Below are positions 50,168 through 60,056 of a stretch of 64,000 nucleotides of DNA, one piece after another. Numbering within the stretch: the stretch's first letter is position 1; each line of letters opens with the position of its first letter. Below the pieces are notes generated by a model that was not told where the DNA came from, ran no database searches, and saw nothing but the letters and a program-made list of their open reading frames with translations. Both the position numbers and the translations under genes were made by a program. Origin of the DNA: CAVPDG01 sp963702535 (GTDB taxonomy: Bacteria; Chloroflexota; Anaerolineae; Anaerolineales; UBA4823); contig CAVPDG010000013.1 in assembly GCA_963702535.1 (NCBI GenBank), forward strand, positions 179,190 to 243,189, read 5' to 3'.

Positions 50168-51336
50168 GCATGCGCTGGAGCGGGGTAGTCTGCGCAGCGC
50201 TCGCCGCGCTGGCGCTCTTGCTGGCGTGCAAACGCTCTGCCTCCACCCCACCAGCCAGGAATTCCCCGCCTGCCATTACAGCCAGCGCAACCCAGCCGCT
50301 GGCTGATGCAACCTGGACCGGGCAACCGGAACCTGAAGCGACCCTCTCGCCTGAGGCTGTTCTCCCCGGCGAGCCACTGCCAGCGGAAAGCTCCGGCGAG
50401 GTCGCCATCCGGCAGATCCCGCTCGCTGAGCCGTTATCCCGACCCGACGCCGAAATTTCCGGCATGGCATGGCATGCTGGCGAGCTGATCCTGCTGCCTC
50501 AGTACCCGGAGCGCTTTGGGGATGGACAAACTGGGGCGGCGTTCGCTCTCCCGCAGGCGGATATCCAGGCGTTTCTGGACGGAGTATCGCAAGATCCGCT
50601 GGTAGCGCGTCGGGTGGATTTCATCGCACCGGGGATCGGCGAGCGCCTACCGGGTTTTGAGGGCTTCGAAGCCATCGCCATCGCCGGCGACCGCGTCTTC
50701 CTGACCATCGAGACGCGGCCTGCTGGGATGCTGGGATACCTGGTCAGCGGGCTGATCGCCGCCGATAACAGCACCATCGCCCTCGACCTGTCCAAGATCA
50801 CGCCTATCCCGCCCCAAACCAACCTACCCAATGCTACGAACGAGACGCTGCTGGTATTCGGCAACCGCCTGGTGAGCCTGTACGAAGCCAACGGCGCGCT
50901 ACTCAATCCCAACCCTGTCGCGCACCTCTTCGATCAAGAGCTGGCCATCCAGGATGAGCTACGCATGCCGAACGTAGAATACCGCATTACAGACGCCACA
51001 CCGGCGGACGATTACGGGCGTTTTTGGGCGATCAATATTTTCTACCCGGGCGACAAGTCCTATAAAAACGCTGCAGATCCCCTGGTTGAGGCATACGGCG
51101 AAGGCGCCACGCACCAAAACTCACAATCCGTCGAGCGACTGGTGCAGCTCCAATTCAGCGAAGATGGCATCGTGCTTGCCGAAACTCCCCCAATCCAGAT
51201 GGTGTTAAGTAATGATGGGGAGACGCGCAATTGGGAGGCGATAGCCCCCTTCGAGGGTCGCGGCTTCCTGATCGCTACCGACAGCTACCCGACCACGATC
51301 CTGGCTTTTCTCGAGGTTCAGGAGCAAACGCCCTGA
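50164..51336 (+). CDS. Lipoprotein, possible phytase-esterase-like propeller domain
   Basis: About 390 residues. The start at 50164 overlaps the glpC stop, and LALLLACKR is a lipobox. A Pro/Thr linker leads to a beta-rich domain: ISGMAWHAGELILLPQYPERF, FEGFEAIAIAGDRVFLTIET, RNWEAIAPFEGRGFLIATDSYP. These blocks look like the esterase-like activity of phytase family, by general resemblance only. Co-transcribed with glp genes; may bind glycerophosphodiesters, which is inference. Confidence 0.62.
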   Translation: MSMRWSGVVCAALAALALLLACKRSASTPPARNSPPAITASATQPLADATWTGQPEPEATLSPEAVLPGEPLPAESSGEVAIRQIPLAEPLSRPDAEISGMAWHAGELILLPQYPERFGDGQTGAAFALPQADIQAFLDGVSQDPLVARRVDFIAPGIGERLPGFEGFEAIAIAGDRVFLTIETRPAGMLGYLVSGLIAADNSTIALDLSKITPIPPQTNLPNATNETLLVFGNRLVSLYEANGALLNPNPVAHLFDQELAIQDELRMPNVEYRITDATPADDYGRFWAINIFYPGDKSYKNAADPLVEAYGEGATHQNSQSVERLVQLQFSEDGIVLAETPPIQMVLSNDGETRNWEAIAPFEGRGFLIATDSYPTTILAFLEVQEQTP

Positions 51337-51378
51337 CTTAAGCATATTTTCCACCTACCCACTTTTCAGGAGTCATGG

Positions 51379-52335
51379 ATGTCCATTCACCCGTTACGCA
51401 TATTCAGCGGCTCGGCGCACCCCGAGCTCGCCCAAGAGATCGCCGACCGGCTGGGGGTAGCCCTGGGAGCATCGACGACGACCAAGCTGGCAGACAGCGA
51501 AACCTTCGTGATGATCGACGAAGTGGTGCGCGACCAGGATATCTTCATCATCCAGTCCTGCTGCGCGCCCGTCAATGAGCACGTCATGGAGCTGCTGCTC
51601 TACCTGGATGCCTTCCGGCGCGCCAGCGTCCACAGCGTCAGCGTAGTGATCCCGTACTTCCCTTACGCCCGCCAGGACCGCATGGTACGCGGCAGGGAAG
51701 CCATCAGCGCCAAGGTGATTGCCAACCTGTTGGAGCACATGGGCGCCAGCCGGGTGATGTACATCGACATCCACAACCTGGCGATCCAGGGCTACTTCAA
51801 CATCCCGGTGGATCCTTTAAGCGCCATCCCGCTGCTGGCGGCGTACTTCGCCGATAAGCCGGAGATCAAGAACACCGCCGCCATCGTCAGCCCGGATGTG
51901 GGACGCGCCGGGCTGGCAGGTCGCTACGCCGAGCAGATGAACCTGCCGTTGGTGGTGATGCACAAGCGGCGCAAATCCTTCAGCCACACCGAGACAACCC
52001 ATGTGGTCGGAGACATCAGCGGCAGGCGCCCGATCATCATCGACGACATCATCGCCGGCGGCAGCGTGCTGAGGCAGATCGACGAGCTGTATGAACACGG
52101 AGCAGAGGGCGGCGCGTACCTGTCGATCACCCATCCCATCCTGCTGCCGTCCGCAATCGAGATCCTGGAGAAGGACGAGCGCATCGAGAAGCTGGTAGTC
52201 ACCAATACCATCCCCGTGCCGCCGGAAAGGCGCCACCCAAAGGTGGAAGTGCTTTCTGTGGCGCCGCTGCTGGCGAAGATCATCAGCAACATCCACCAGG
52301 GATCAAGCATCTCGGATATGCTGGTGAAAGCATGA
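51379..52335 (+). CDS. prs: Ribose-phosphate pyrophosphokinase-like protein (divergent active-site loop)
   Basis: A 318-residue PRPP synthetase-family protein. The core is present: FSGSAHPELAQEIADRL, PYFPYARQDRMVRGREAISAK, DIHNLAIQGYF, SPDVGRAGLAGRYA and MHKRRKSFSHTE. The ribose-5-phosphate loop, normally DDxxxTGGT, reads DDIIAGGSVL, one residue shorter and without the Thr. The catalytic KRR loop differs too. It may be a paralogue with changed activity. AGGAG precedes the ATG. It follows the glp cluster. Confidence 0.85.
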   Translation: MSIHPLRIFSGSAHPELAQEIADRLGVALGASTTTKLADSETFVMIDEVVRDQDIFIIQSCCAPVNEHVMELLLYLDAFRRASVHSVSVVIPYFPYARQDRMVRGREAISAKVIANLLEHMGASRVMYIDIHNLAIQGYFNIPVDPLSAIPLLAAYFADKPEIKNTAAIVSPDVGRAGLAGRYAEQMNLPLVVMHKRRKSFSHTETTHVVGDISGRRPIIIDDIIAGGSVLRQIDELYEHGAEGGAYLSITHPILLPSAIEILEKDERIEKLVVTNTIPVPPERRHPKVEVLSVAPLLAKIISNIHQGSSISDMLVKA

Positions 52336-52347
52336 ATAAGGAGGCCT

Positions 52348-53662
52348 ATGAAACGGCATTCGAACTACCGCTGGGTTGTCGTCGGCATCTTCTTCGTGTT
52401 CATGCTGCTGCACCAGTCCGACCGCCTGCTGATCGGACCGCTGACCACGCCGATCATGGAGACCTTCAACATCGACGAGATCAAGATGGGGGCGGTATCG
52501 ACGGCATCGTTGCTGGTGGCGGCAATCCTGTTCCCGCTGTGGGGCTACCTGTACGACCGCTACGCTCGCTCCAAGCTGCTGGCGCTGGCGTCCCTGATCT
52601 GGGGCTCCACCACCTGGTTGAGCGCCATCGCGCCCACCTACCCGACCTTCCTGGTGACGCGCGCCACAACCGGCATCGACGACTCCAGCTACCCGGGCTT
52701 GTTCAGCCTGATCTCCGACTATTTTGGACCGGCGCTGCGGGGCAAGGTGTACGGCTTGCTGCAGCTCACCCAGCCCTTGGGCTACCTGATCGGCATGGTG
52801 GCGGCGCTGCTGCTGAGCGGCGCATACGGCTGGCGCTCGGTTTACTATATCACCGGCACGCTGGGCATCGTGCTGGCGGTGGTGATCTACTTCGGGGTGA
52901 AGGAGATGCCACGCGGGCAGAGCGAGCCGGAAATGGAAGGGCTGGAGCAGGTGGGCGTCTACCGCTTCGACAAGAAGATCGCCCTGGGATTGTTCCGCAA
53001 GAAAAGCCTGCTGATGCTGTTTGCGCAGGGATTCGTGGGCGTCTTCCCGTGGAACGTGATCACCTTCTGGTTCTTCCGCTACCTGGAGACGGAGCGGGGC
53101 TACGACGCGACGTCGATCCTGGTGACCATGGCGCCGGCGGTGCTGGTGCTGGCGGCGGGCTACTTCATCGGCGGCGCCATCGGCGACTTCCTCTTCAAGC
53201 GCACGCCACGCGGGCGGGTGATCACGGCGCTGGTGGGCGTGATCACCGGGGCAGTGCTGCTGTACTTCACGATCAACGTGCCCCTGGCAGACAAAGGGCT
53301 GTTCATGGCAATGCTGCATGGCAACGGCGCTGTTCATCCCCTTTGCCTCGCCCAACGTGATCTCGACGGTTTACGATATCACCCTGCCCGAAGTGCGCAG
53401 CACGGCGCTGGCGGTGCAGTACCTGATCGAGGATGGCGGGGCAGCAATGGCGCCGCTGATGGCGGGGATCATCGCCGCCAATTCGTCCCTCTCCAACGCC
53501 ATCCTGACGATCTGCATCACCGCCTGGATCCTGGGAACGGTATTCCTGGGCTTCACCAGCTACCTGGTGCCGCGCGATATCGCCACGCTGCGGGCGCAGA
53601 TGAAGGAACGCGCCGAAGCGGAAAAACAAACCCAGGCGGAGCTGGCGGAGGGAGCAGCATAA
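52348..53662 (+). CDS. MFS transporter, spinster-like (one frameshift)
   Basis: About 437 residues with 12 membrane helices. The A-loop PLWGYLYDRYARSKLLAL and the helix-5 block PLGYLIGMVAALLLSG are typical MFS. The family of sphingosine-1-phosphate transporter spinster relatives fits by general resemblance. The break at 53314-53317 (CTGC) fits a doubled Leu wobble base and restores FMAMLMATALFIPFASPN. AAGGAGG precedes the ATG. It may export a lipid or sugar phosphate. Confidence 0.82.
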
Positions 53663-53677
53663 GCGGAGAATGCGATA

Positions 53678-54050
53678 ATGCCGCTCGATGTCCTTCTTTC
53701 CGTTATCTTGATCACACTGGCACTGGTTTTCTACACAATCGGCGTGTGGAGCGAGCGCATCCAGGGGCGCTTGAAAGCCTGGCACCTGGCTTTCTTCTGG
53801 GCGGGATTTGCCTGCGATACAACCGGGACGGGGATCATGATGGAGATGTCAGGGGGCGACATTATGAGCGTACATGGGCTTACCGGGGTAGCGGCGATCC
53901 TGTTGATGTTGATCCACGCTATTTGGGCGTTCGATTGTTCTGCTGCGCAAGGACGAGAAGATGATAGTGAACTTTCACAAGTTCTCGCTATTTGTGTGGA
54001 TCATCTGGCTGGTACCGTACTTGAATGGATTCTTTGCATCTATGCAGTGA
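53678..54050 (+). CDS. HsmA/TIGR03987-family small membrane protein (one frameshift)
   Basis: About 123 residues with four predicted helices: LLSVILITLALVFYTIGVW, AWHLAFFWAGFACDTTGT, LTGVAAILLMLIHAIWA and FSLFVWIIWLVPYLNGFF. The arrangement fits the TIGR03987/HsmA family, by recall. The break at 53927-53930 (GCGT) fits a doubled Ala wobble base and restores IWASIVLLRKDEKMIVNFH. The stop is at 54048-54050. Function unknown. Confidence 0.62.
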
Positions 54051-54098
54051 GGGGATAGATGAGTTTAAGGGTTCAGTGGGAATCGCCGTGGTAGTACA

Positions 54099-54149
54099 CA
54101 GATTTGGGGGTGAGAAGGCGGCTACGCCGCCTTCTCACCCCCAAATCTG
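54099..54149. repeat. Perfect 24-bp inverted repeat with TAC loop
   Basis: Arms at 54099-54122 and 54126-54149 are exact complements around a TAC loop. The core reads GGCGGC-TAC-GCCGCC. There is no T-tract, so a plain terminator is unlikely. A second hairpin with the same GGC-TAC-GCC core lies at 61057-61087. Function unknown; probably a repeat-family hairpin. Confidence 0.85.
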
Positions 54150-54208
54150 AACATCGTCACGGAAACGTGGGCTTGTCTTTATAGTAAAATAGATCCATCT
54201 AACCAAGC

Positions 54209-56970
54209 ATGCCTGATCCGAATCCCATCCTTCTCCAAACCAAGCTGCACCGGCCACGCTTACCGAAAGACCTGATTACACGAACGCGGCTGGTAGAACA
54301 ACTAAACCACGATAGCCACCTTCCGCTGATCCTGGTCTGCGCGCCGGCTGGTTTTGGAAAGTCCACCCTGGTGAGCAACTGGCTCAAGCATCTAACTGCT
54401 GATCAAAATGCAGGGGCTAAATTTCTACCTGCCGCATGGCTCTCGCTGGACGAAAAAGACAGCGACCTGAGCCTCTTTCTTAGCTACTTTATCGCCGCCT
54501 TGCACACAATTTTCGATGACGCCTGTGAGGAGACCCTGGCTCTGCTCCAGGCAGGGCAACCGCCTCCCAATGAAGTCATCTACACCACATTCAGCAATGA
54601 GCTTGAAAAGCTTCCTGGAGAATTTATCCTGGTACTGGATGACTACCACACCATCCGCAGTGAGGAGGTGCACAATCTGCTTGCTGAATTGGCGCGCCAC
54701 TGGCCAAGACCGCTGCACCTTGTGCTGATCTCACGTGTCAATCCGAGCATTCCGCTAACCAGCTTGCGAGCGAAGGGGATGCTCAGCGAGATCCGCACCC
54801 GAGACCTGCGCTTTACAACCGAGGAGATGGCTGACTATCTGAGCAAGACGCAGTTTGCTCTGATGAGCCAGAGCGTCCTGCCTCTGCTGGAAGAGCGCTT
54901 TGAGGGCTGGCCTGCCGGGCTGCATCTGGCAGCCCTCTCGATGCGTTCCTCTGCCAGCCAGGAAGCTGTGCTGTCGGAGCTGTCAAGAGAGAATACCAAT
55001 ATCACCGGATACCTGGTGGATGAGGTGCTGACCCACCAGGTACCGGCGATCCACTCGTTTTTGTTGAAGACCTCCATCCTGGATCGCTTTTGCGCATCGC
55101 TGTGTGAAGCCGTGATTGGTGAGATCGAGGCGGACTGGAACGCGCGCCGCTGCCTGGAGTGGATCGAGCGCTCTGAGCTGTTCCTGATTCCCCTGGACGA
55201 CCGGCGGGAATGGTACCGTTACCACCATTTATTCCAGGAACTGTTGCAGCAGCGATTGACTGTAGAGGTGATGCCTGAGCAGGTGAACAACCTGCATCTG
55301 CGGGCTTCCGCCTGGTTTCAGGAGCACGGGCTGATCGAGGAATCCATACACCATGCCCTGGCAGCCGGAGATCTAGATCTGGCGGCGCGCCATATGGCTG
55401 CTGGGTTGCGTGAGGCCCTCAATCGCGAGGACCGGCCAACTCTTGAGCGCTGGCTGCGCTTGATGCCGGAAGAGGTGATCCAGCGGAAACCAGACCTGCT
55501 GATGATCAGGGTCTGGGCTCTGCAATTTTTGTGGCAACTTAGCCTTCAAGTCAAGGTGCTCCAACAGGTAGAAGGACTTCTAGATTCGGAAGCGGGTGCA
55601 TCGCTACCGGTAGCAGACGTGCAAATCATGCGAGCTCAAATCCTCCTGAATAAGTCTCAGCACATGTATTTTAGCAACCAGACCACGCTGGTTATTGATA
55701 TGTGCCGGGAGGTATTAGCGCTCATGCCCCCTTCGTGGACCTACGCCCGCGGATCGGCGATGTTGTATCTTGGCTTATCGATGCAGGCCATCGGCCAGTT
55801 ACGCGCCGCCGAAACATTGCTTCTTGCTGATTACGAGCAATGCTCCGAGAAAACTGGTATCTACGCCTTGATCCTCTTACAAACATTGGGATTCATCTAT
55901 CTTCTTTCCGGCCAGATTGAACAGTCAATGCAAATTGGGCGGGCGCTGATTCAGGGGGCAACTCATAGCGGGATCATGCTCACGAGGAACTGGGGGGATT
56001 ATTATCTCGGCGTGGCGTATTACCTGCGCAATGATTTGGAAACAGCTCACCGGTACTTTACCCAGATCGTCAACAATCGTTATCTAGCTCACTTTACGGC
56101 ATACCGCGATGCAGTTGCTGGCCTGGCGTTGATCCACCAGATCAAAGGGGAGAGTGCTGAAGCCTGGCAGTTGATGGAGGCGATCAGCCAGTCTGACCTG
56201 GAGGAGACAGGGTCAGAAGACAGCCGTACGTGCTCTCTGCGCGCCAGGCTACAAATCTTGCGAGGCGACGTGGAAAGCGCCCGGCGCTGGGTTGGCACAT
56301 TCAGCGATCCACCACCAGACCAACCATTGGTGTTCCTCGAAGAGCCGCAGGTAACCCGGGTGCGTGTTCTGCTGGCCAGCAAGACAGATACAGACCCGTA
56401 TTTGGCATTGCAAGTACTGGATGCCCTGGATGAGATTGTTGAGCGCACTCATAATACCCGCTACAAGATTGAAAACCTGGCCTTACGCGCCGTGGCGTTG
56501 GATGCCCTGGGCTGACACCGATAAATCGAGCGCGATCCTGAAACAGGCGCTAGACCTGGCGCAGCCGGGGGGCTTCATCCGGGTTTTCGTCGACCTGGGA
56601 GTGCCTATGCGGGAGATGCTGCAGCGGCTTGGCGAGCAAGGCCATACTATGGAGCTGGTCGGAGCGCATCCTTGCGGCATTTCCAGGACGATGAGAAATG
56701 TTCGGGTCAGCGGCGAAAGCCAGGCGCTGCCAAGGCGCCAAGCACACTTCGGGTGTATCAGCTCTGGTTGAGACCCTCACCCCACGGGAGCTAGAAGTAC
56801 TGAGCTGGCTGCGCGGACCGTCGAGCATCAAAGAAATCGCTCTCAAGCTCAACATTTCCTACGCCACAGCCAAACGCCACACCATCAACCTCTACGCTAA
56901 ACTCGGCGTCAACAAGCGCTGGGAAGCAGTGGCAAAAGCAGAAGAATTAGAGATTTTGCCTCCACGGTAA
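54209..56970 (+). CDS. MalT/LuxR-family ATP-dependent transcription activator (five wobble-type frameshifts)
   Basis: About 918 residues. It has an STAND ATPase start (KLHRPRLPKDLITRTRLVEQ), Walker A CAPAGFGKSTLVSNWL, Walker B FILVLDDYHTI, helical repeats, and a C-terminal LuxR HTH (LTPRELEVLSWLRGPSSIKEIALKLN). Breaks at 56510-56513, 56661-56664, 56683-56686, 56711-56714 and 56727-56730 all fit doubled wobble bases (Gly, Gly, Pro, Arg, Leu), restoring VGRILAAFPDDEKCSG and SQALQGAKHTSGVSALVETL. It faces the small-protein operon downstream and may control it, by position only. Confidence 0.88.
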
Positions 56971-57073
56971 GTTATCTACAAGCACAAAAATCCGGGTTAT
57001 CTACACCTTTAATACACCTTAAGTACTCCTTCAGGTGGTATTTTTTCGCGCTGGGATCGACTATCCTTAGAAC

Positions 57074-57332
57074 ATGATGAGTCGGTCGTCCCGCAAACCA
57101 AATCCATTTGACAACCCAGCCACATACCAGATCGTTGTGCAAGGTAAGATCGACCAGACCTGGTCTGATCGAACTCGATGGTATGCTGATCTACCTGAAC
57201 CAGGTGGAGGGAAAGCCATGCGAAACCATGCTCGAGGGTGTGCTGAGCGATCAGGCTGCCCTGGCTGGCGTGCTCAACACGCTGTATGAGCTGCATCTGA
57301 CCGTGCTCTCAGTGGAGCGATTGGAGAAATGA
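57074..57332 (+). CDS. Small conserved-looking protein, about 85 residues (one frameshift)
   Basis: About 85 residues once the frame is restored. The N-terminal half has NPATYQIVVQGKIDQTW, then IELDGMLIYLNQVEG, GVLSDQAALAGVLNTLYELH and LTVLSVERLEK. The break at 57164-57167 (TCTG) fits a doubled Ser wobble base. I recognise the pattern as a common small protein found beside others of this size, but cannot name a family. Its stop overlaps the next start (ATGA). Function unknown. Confidence 0.6.
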
Positions 57333-57486
57333 GAGTTTCCTGGCTTGATCGGGCGTGTGCTATGTGCATGCCCGAATCTACACAGATAAAAGAGGAGAGC
57401 ATAAAATTAAAAACGCCCATCTTAACACCATCATCCTGATCTACGTCATGCTTCCCGGCGTCAAGCGCGCCTTCGAAGCCGATTAA
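57329..57486 (+). CDS. Small membrane-type peptide, about 51 residues (frame needs two repairs)
   Basis: If GCGT (57353-57356) and GTGC (57357-57360) are doubled Ala and Val wobble bases, a single frame runs from the ATG overlapping the previous stop to TAA 57484-57486. The product reads MRVSWLDRAVYVHARIY, then KIKNAHLNTIILIYVMLPGV and KRAFEAD. It has one hydrophobic helix. Without repair only a 43-residue GTG-started frame (57355) is open. I do not recognise it. Confidence 0.4.
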
Positions 57487-57518
57487 TATTCGATCAACCG
57501 AGAGCAAAGGAGAACATT

Positions 57519-58061
57519 ATGGCAGAAAAATACAGTTTCATTGTCGTCAAATACCCCAAGAAAGAAACCGGGGAAGCCGCCCTGGAGGTGGTCAAGGGAT
57601 TGGCTAAGGAGAAGATTGTCAAGCTCAAAGATGCCGTAGCGATCACAAAAACAGAAAAGGGCAAGATCAAACTGCACCAGACGAAGGATGACCCCGCCAG
57701 CAAAGGCTTCCTGAAGGGTGGCGTGATTGGCATCATCTTCGCTGTGCTGTTCGGTGGAGCTGCCTGGATCGCCGTCGGCGCACTGATGGGCACCGCGTTT
57801 TCCTTGTTTGATCGCGGCATCAAAAACAAGCTGCTCAAGGAGCTTGGCGAAAACATGACCACAGACGAATTGGCGCTGGCCGTGCTGGTAGAAGAAGCCG
57901 ATTGGGCTGCCGTAAAAGAACGTATGGCTACACACAATTTCCAGGGTGAGATTGTGGTTTCCGAGATGGTTGAGGAGCAGCTGGCTGAGGCAGAAAAGCT
58001 GGCTCAAGATGCCAAGACGGTCGAGGTTGTGCCCGATGAAGTCGAGCTATCGGCAGAGTGA
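57519..58061 (+). CDS. DUF1269-family membrane protein
   Basis: A 180-residue protein. A hydrophilic N-terminus (residues 1-60) is followed by a glycine-rich hydrophobic hairpin (GGVIGIIFAVLFGGAAWIAVGALMG in two parts) and DRGIKNKLLKELGENMTTDELALAVLV, the usual DUF1269 arrangement. A Glu-rich tail ends it. AAAGGAG precedes the ATG. Members of this family are often found in stress or envelope operons; function unknown. Confidence 0.75.
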   Translation: MAEKYSFIVVKYPKKETGEAALEVVKGLAKEKIVKLKDAVAITKTEKGKIKLHQTKDDPASKGFLKGGVIGIIFAVLFGGAAWIAVGALMGTAFSLFDRGIKNKLLKELGENMTTDELALAVLVEEADWAAVKERMATHNFQGEIVVSEMVEEQLAEAEKLAQDAKTVEVVPDEVELSAE

Positions 58062-58137
58062 TTCGGACATCGCAAGGTGGGTGTCATGGTTGAAAGTAAA
58101 TGATAAGCAGCCATTGCAGGCATAAAGGAGAATAATT

Positions 58138-58470
58138 ATGCGAAGACGAGGAATAGGAGGTCCCGGAAGGGGACCAGGAAGAGGTCCAGCAAGACGGAGT
58201 GTCATGCGCAGGCGGCGCCGCATGCGCAGGCGCATGCGCAGAAGAATGATCATCGGCGGTGCAGTGCTTGTAGCTGTCGGGGCGAGCGCCGTCAAGATGA
58301 GCCAGAGTGAGGTGCAGCAGGTCGAGCAACAGACCGGAAAAAAAGTCGAAGATCTATCAGAAGAACAGCTGGATGCTGCCATGGCTGATCTCGGTATCGA
58401 AGGTCAAGAGCCGACAGATCAGGAGATCGCTATGCTCGAAGCGGAAGAGGACAAGAATCCCTCTGTCTGA
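58138..58470 (+). CDS. Arg/Gly-rich small membrane protein with SHOCT-like tail
   Basis: A 110-residue protein. The N-terminal 37 residues are extremely basic (GPGRGPARRSVMRRRRRMRR). A hydrophobic helix follows (MIIGGAVLVAVGASAVKM), then an acidic amphipathic tail with a short SHOCT-like helix pair (LSEEQLDAAMADLGIEG). It would sit in the membrane with the basic end cytoplasmic. AAAGGAG precedes the ATG. Unknown function; likely interacts with anionic lipid or nucleic acid. Confidence 0.65.
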   Translation: MRRRGIGGPGRGPGRGPARRSVMRRRRRMRRRMRRRMIIGGAVLVAVGASAVKMSQSEVQQVEQQTGKKVEDLSEEQLDAAMADLGIEGQEPTDQEIAMLEAEEDKNPSV

Positions 58471-58501
58471 ATCGCTTTACGAGCAACTTTAAGGAGAAAA
58501 A

Positions 58502-59968
58502 GTGAAAAAGAAAATACTGACAAACCCGAATAACTTGTTAATCAGTCTGGTCATCATCGCAGTCCTTGTTTTGAGCGCTTGTAGCCCTGCGGCTACACCG
58601 GCGCCCACCCAGGACACCGCCCTGATCCAGACACAGGCAGCCCAAACCGTGGTGGCGGATCTGACCCAGAACGCGCCGCCTCCGCCAACGCAGGCACCGC
58701 CCCCGACGGCTGTGCCGACGCAAGCGCCGCCTCCCGGACCCACCCCCGACCCGAATATCCCGGTGGCGGTCATCCCCACCGCCGCTCCTGGCGGACCTTC
58801 AGCCATCGCTAACTACAACACCACCATCTACGGTGGTCCCGGCACGAGCTACGTAGTCTATGCCACCTTCCTGGGCGGCGCAACCGCCACGGTCACCGGC
58901 AAGAGCGAAGATGGCTTGTGGTGGGCAATCAGCGTGCCGGTTGCTCCCACCGGGTCCGGCTGGGTGGATGCCGCCTGGGTGACGGTCGCGAATGCAGAGA
59001 GTGTTCCAGTTCTGCCCACGCCGCCCGTACCCCCAACCACCGAGCTGGTGCCCCCGGGTCCTACGGATCCCCAGGCAGTGGCTATCGCCAATGTATACGT
59101 GCGCAGCGGTCCGGCTACCAACTACCCGGCATACGGCATCGCCCCGGCAGGTGCAACCGGCTGGGTCATCGGCAAGAGCGAGGATGGACAGTGGTGGGTG
59201 GTGCGCCTCAATCCCGAGCAAGTTGGGGCAGGCTACGGCTGGGTGATGGCGCAGTACACCCAGGCGAGCAACGTCGAGAGCGTGCAGACCATCCAGAACC
59301 CGGATACCTACGCCAGCGTACCTCCAGCCCCCCCACCCAGCGGTGTACCCGTTGCGATGGCGGTTGAGTACGTGAACGTGCGCACGGGTCCCGGCACCAA
59401 TTACCCGATTTTGGGTGTAGCATCGCCGGGGGCGGCAGCCGAAGTGAGCGGCAAGAGCTCGGATGGCGCCTGGTGGCAGGTGAAGATACCCGCGCAATAT
59501 GCCGCCGACGGATATGGCTGGGTATCAGCCGACTATGTGGTTACGCAGAATACGGACAGTGTACCGGTGGTGGCTGCGTCGACCCCGCCTCCCACAGTGC
59601 CGGCAACACCCCCGCCTCCACCCACCAGCGGCGCGGGCTGTGTGCTGGTATCGCAATCGCCAGCAGATGGCACAGTCTATCCCCAGGGAGCAGGCTTCTC
59701 CACCACCTGGGTGCTGCAGAACACCGGCTCGACCAAGTGGGACCAAAGCGAAGTAGATGTGCGCTACGTAGGCGCAGCAGCCAATATCCCCTTGCACCAG
59801 GGCTCAGACGTCTACGACCTGGCTGCGACAGTCCAGCCAGGCTCAACCTACAACCTTACCGTTTCGATGATCGCACCCTACAGCACCGGAACGTTCGGTG
59901 AGATGTGGGAGGTCGGCATGGGTAGCCAGGTGTTCTGCCAGTTCTATGTGTATATCACCGTACCGTAG
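58502..59968 (+). CDS. Lipoprotein with three SH3b domains and an NBR1-like Ig domain
   Basis: About 488 residues from a GTG start preceded by AAGGAG. Lipobox VLVLSAC. A Pro/Thr/Ala linker is followed by SH3b-like repeats (YGGPGTSYVVYATFLGG; VRSGPATNYPAYGIAP; VRTGPGTNYPILGVASPG), each with the GKSEDG-WW block, and a C-terminal NBR1-type domain (GAGFSTTWVLQNTGSTKWDQ). It is an extracellular wall-binding lipoprotein. It anchors the small-protein operon at the envelope. Ligand unknown. Confidence 0.85.
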   Translation: MKKKILTNPNNLLISLVIIAVLVLSACSPAATPAPTQDTALIQTQAAQTVVADLTQNAPPPPTQAPPPTAVPTQAPPPGPTPDPNIPVAVIPTAAPGGPSAIANYNTTIYGGPGTSYVVYATFLGGATATVTGKSEDGLWWAISVPVAPTGSGWVDAAWVTVANAESVPVLPTPPVPPTTELVPPGPTDPQAVAIANVYVRSGPATNYPAYGIAPAGATGWVIGKSEDGQWWVVRLNPEQVGAGYGWVMAQYTQASNVESVQTIQNPDTYASVPPAPPPSGVPVAMAVEYVNVRTGPGTNYPILGVASPGAAAEVSGKSSDGAWWQVKIPAQYAADGYGWVSADYVVTQNTDSVPVVAASTPPPTVPATPPPPPTSGAGCVLVSQSPADGTVYPQGAGFSTTWVLQNTGSTKWDQSEVDVRYVGAAANIPLHQGSDVYDLAATVQPGSTYNLTVSMIAPYSTGTFGEMWEVGMGSQVFCQFYVYITVP

Positions 59969-60006
59969 CAGACACAAGCATTGGATACTCATCAATAAGT
60001 GACGTA

Positions 60007-60028
60007 GGGGCGGACGGCCGTCCGCCCC
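60007..60028. repeat. Perfect 22-bp palindrome (GTAGGGGCG family)
   Basis: Eleven-base arms GGGGCGGACGG and CCGTCCGCCCC meet without a loop, preceded by GTA. It lies between the SH3 lipoprotein and the LURP-one-like gene. Its GTAGGGGCG leader matches that of the hairpin at 22648-22695, so both are likely one dispersed repeat family. Confidence 0.75.
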
Positions 60029-60056
60029 CAAAGAACAATAAGGAGACGTAACCATC

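Noticed and set aside
53663..53964. Extension of the MFS frame to 53964
   Set aside because: The frame is out of register after the doubled base at 53314; the MFS protein ends at 53662 and the HsmA-like gene follows.
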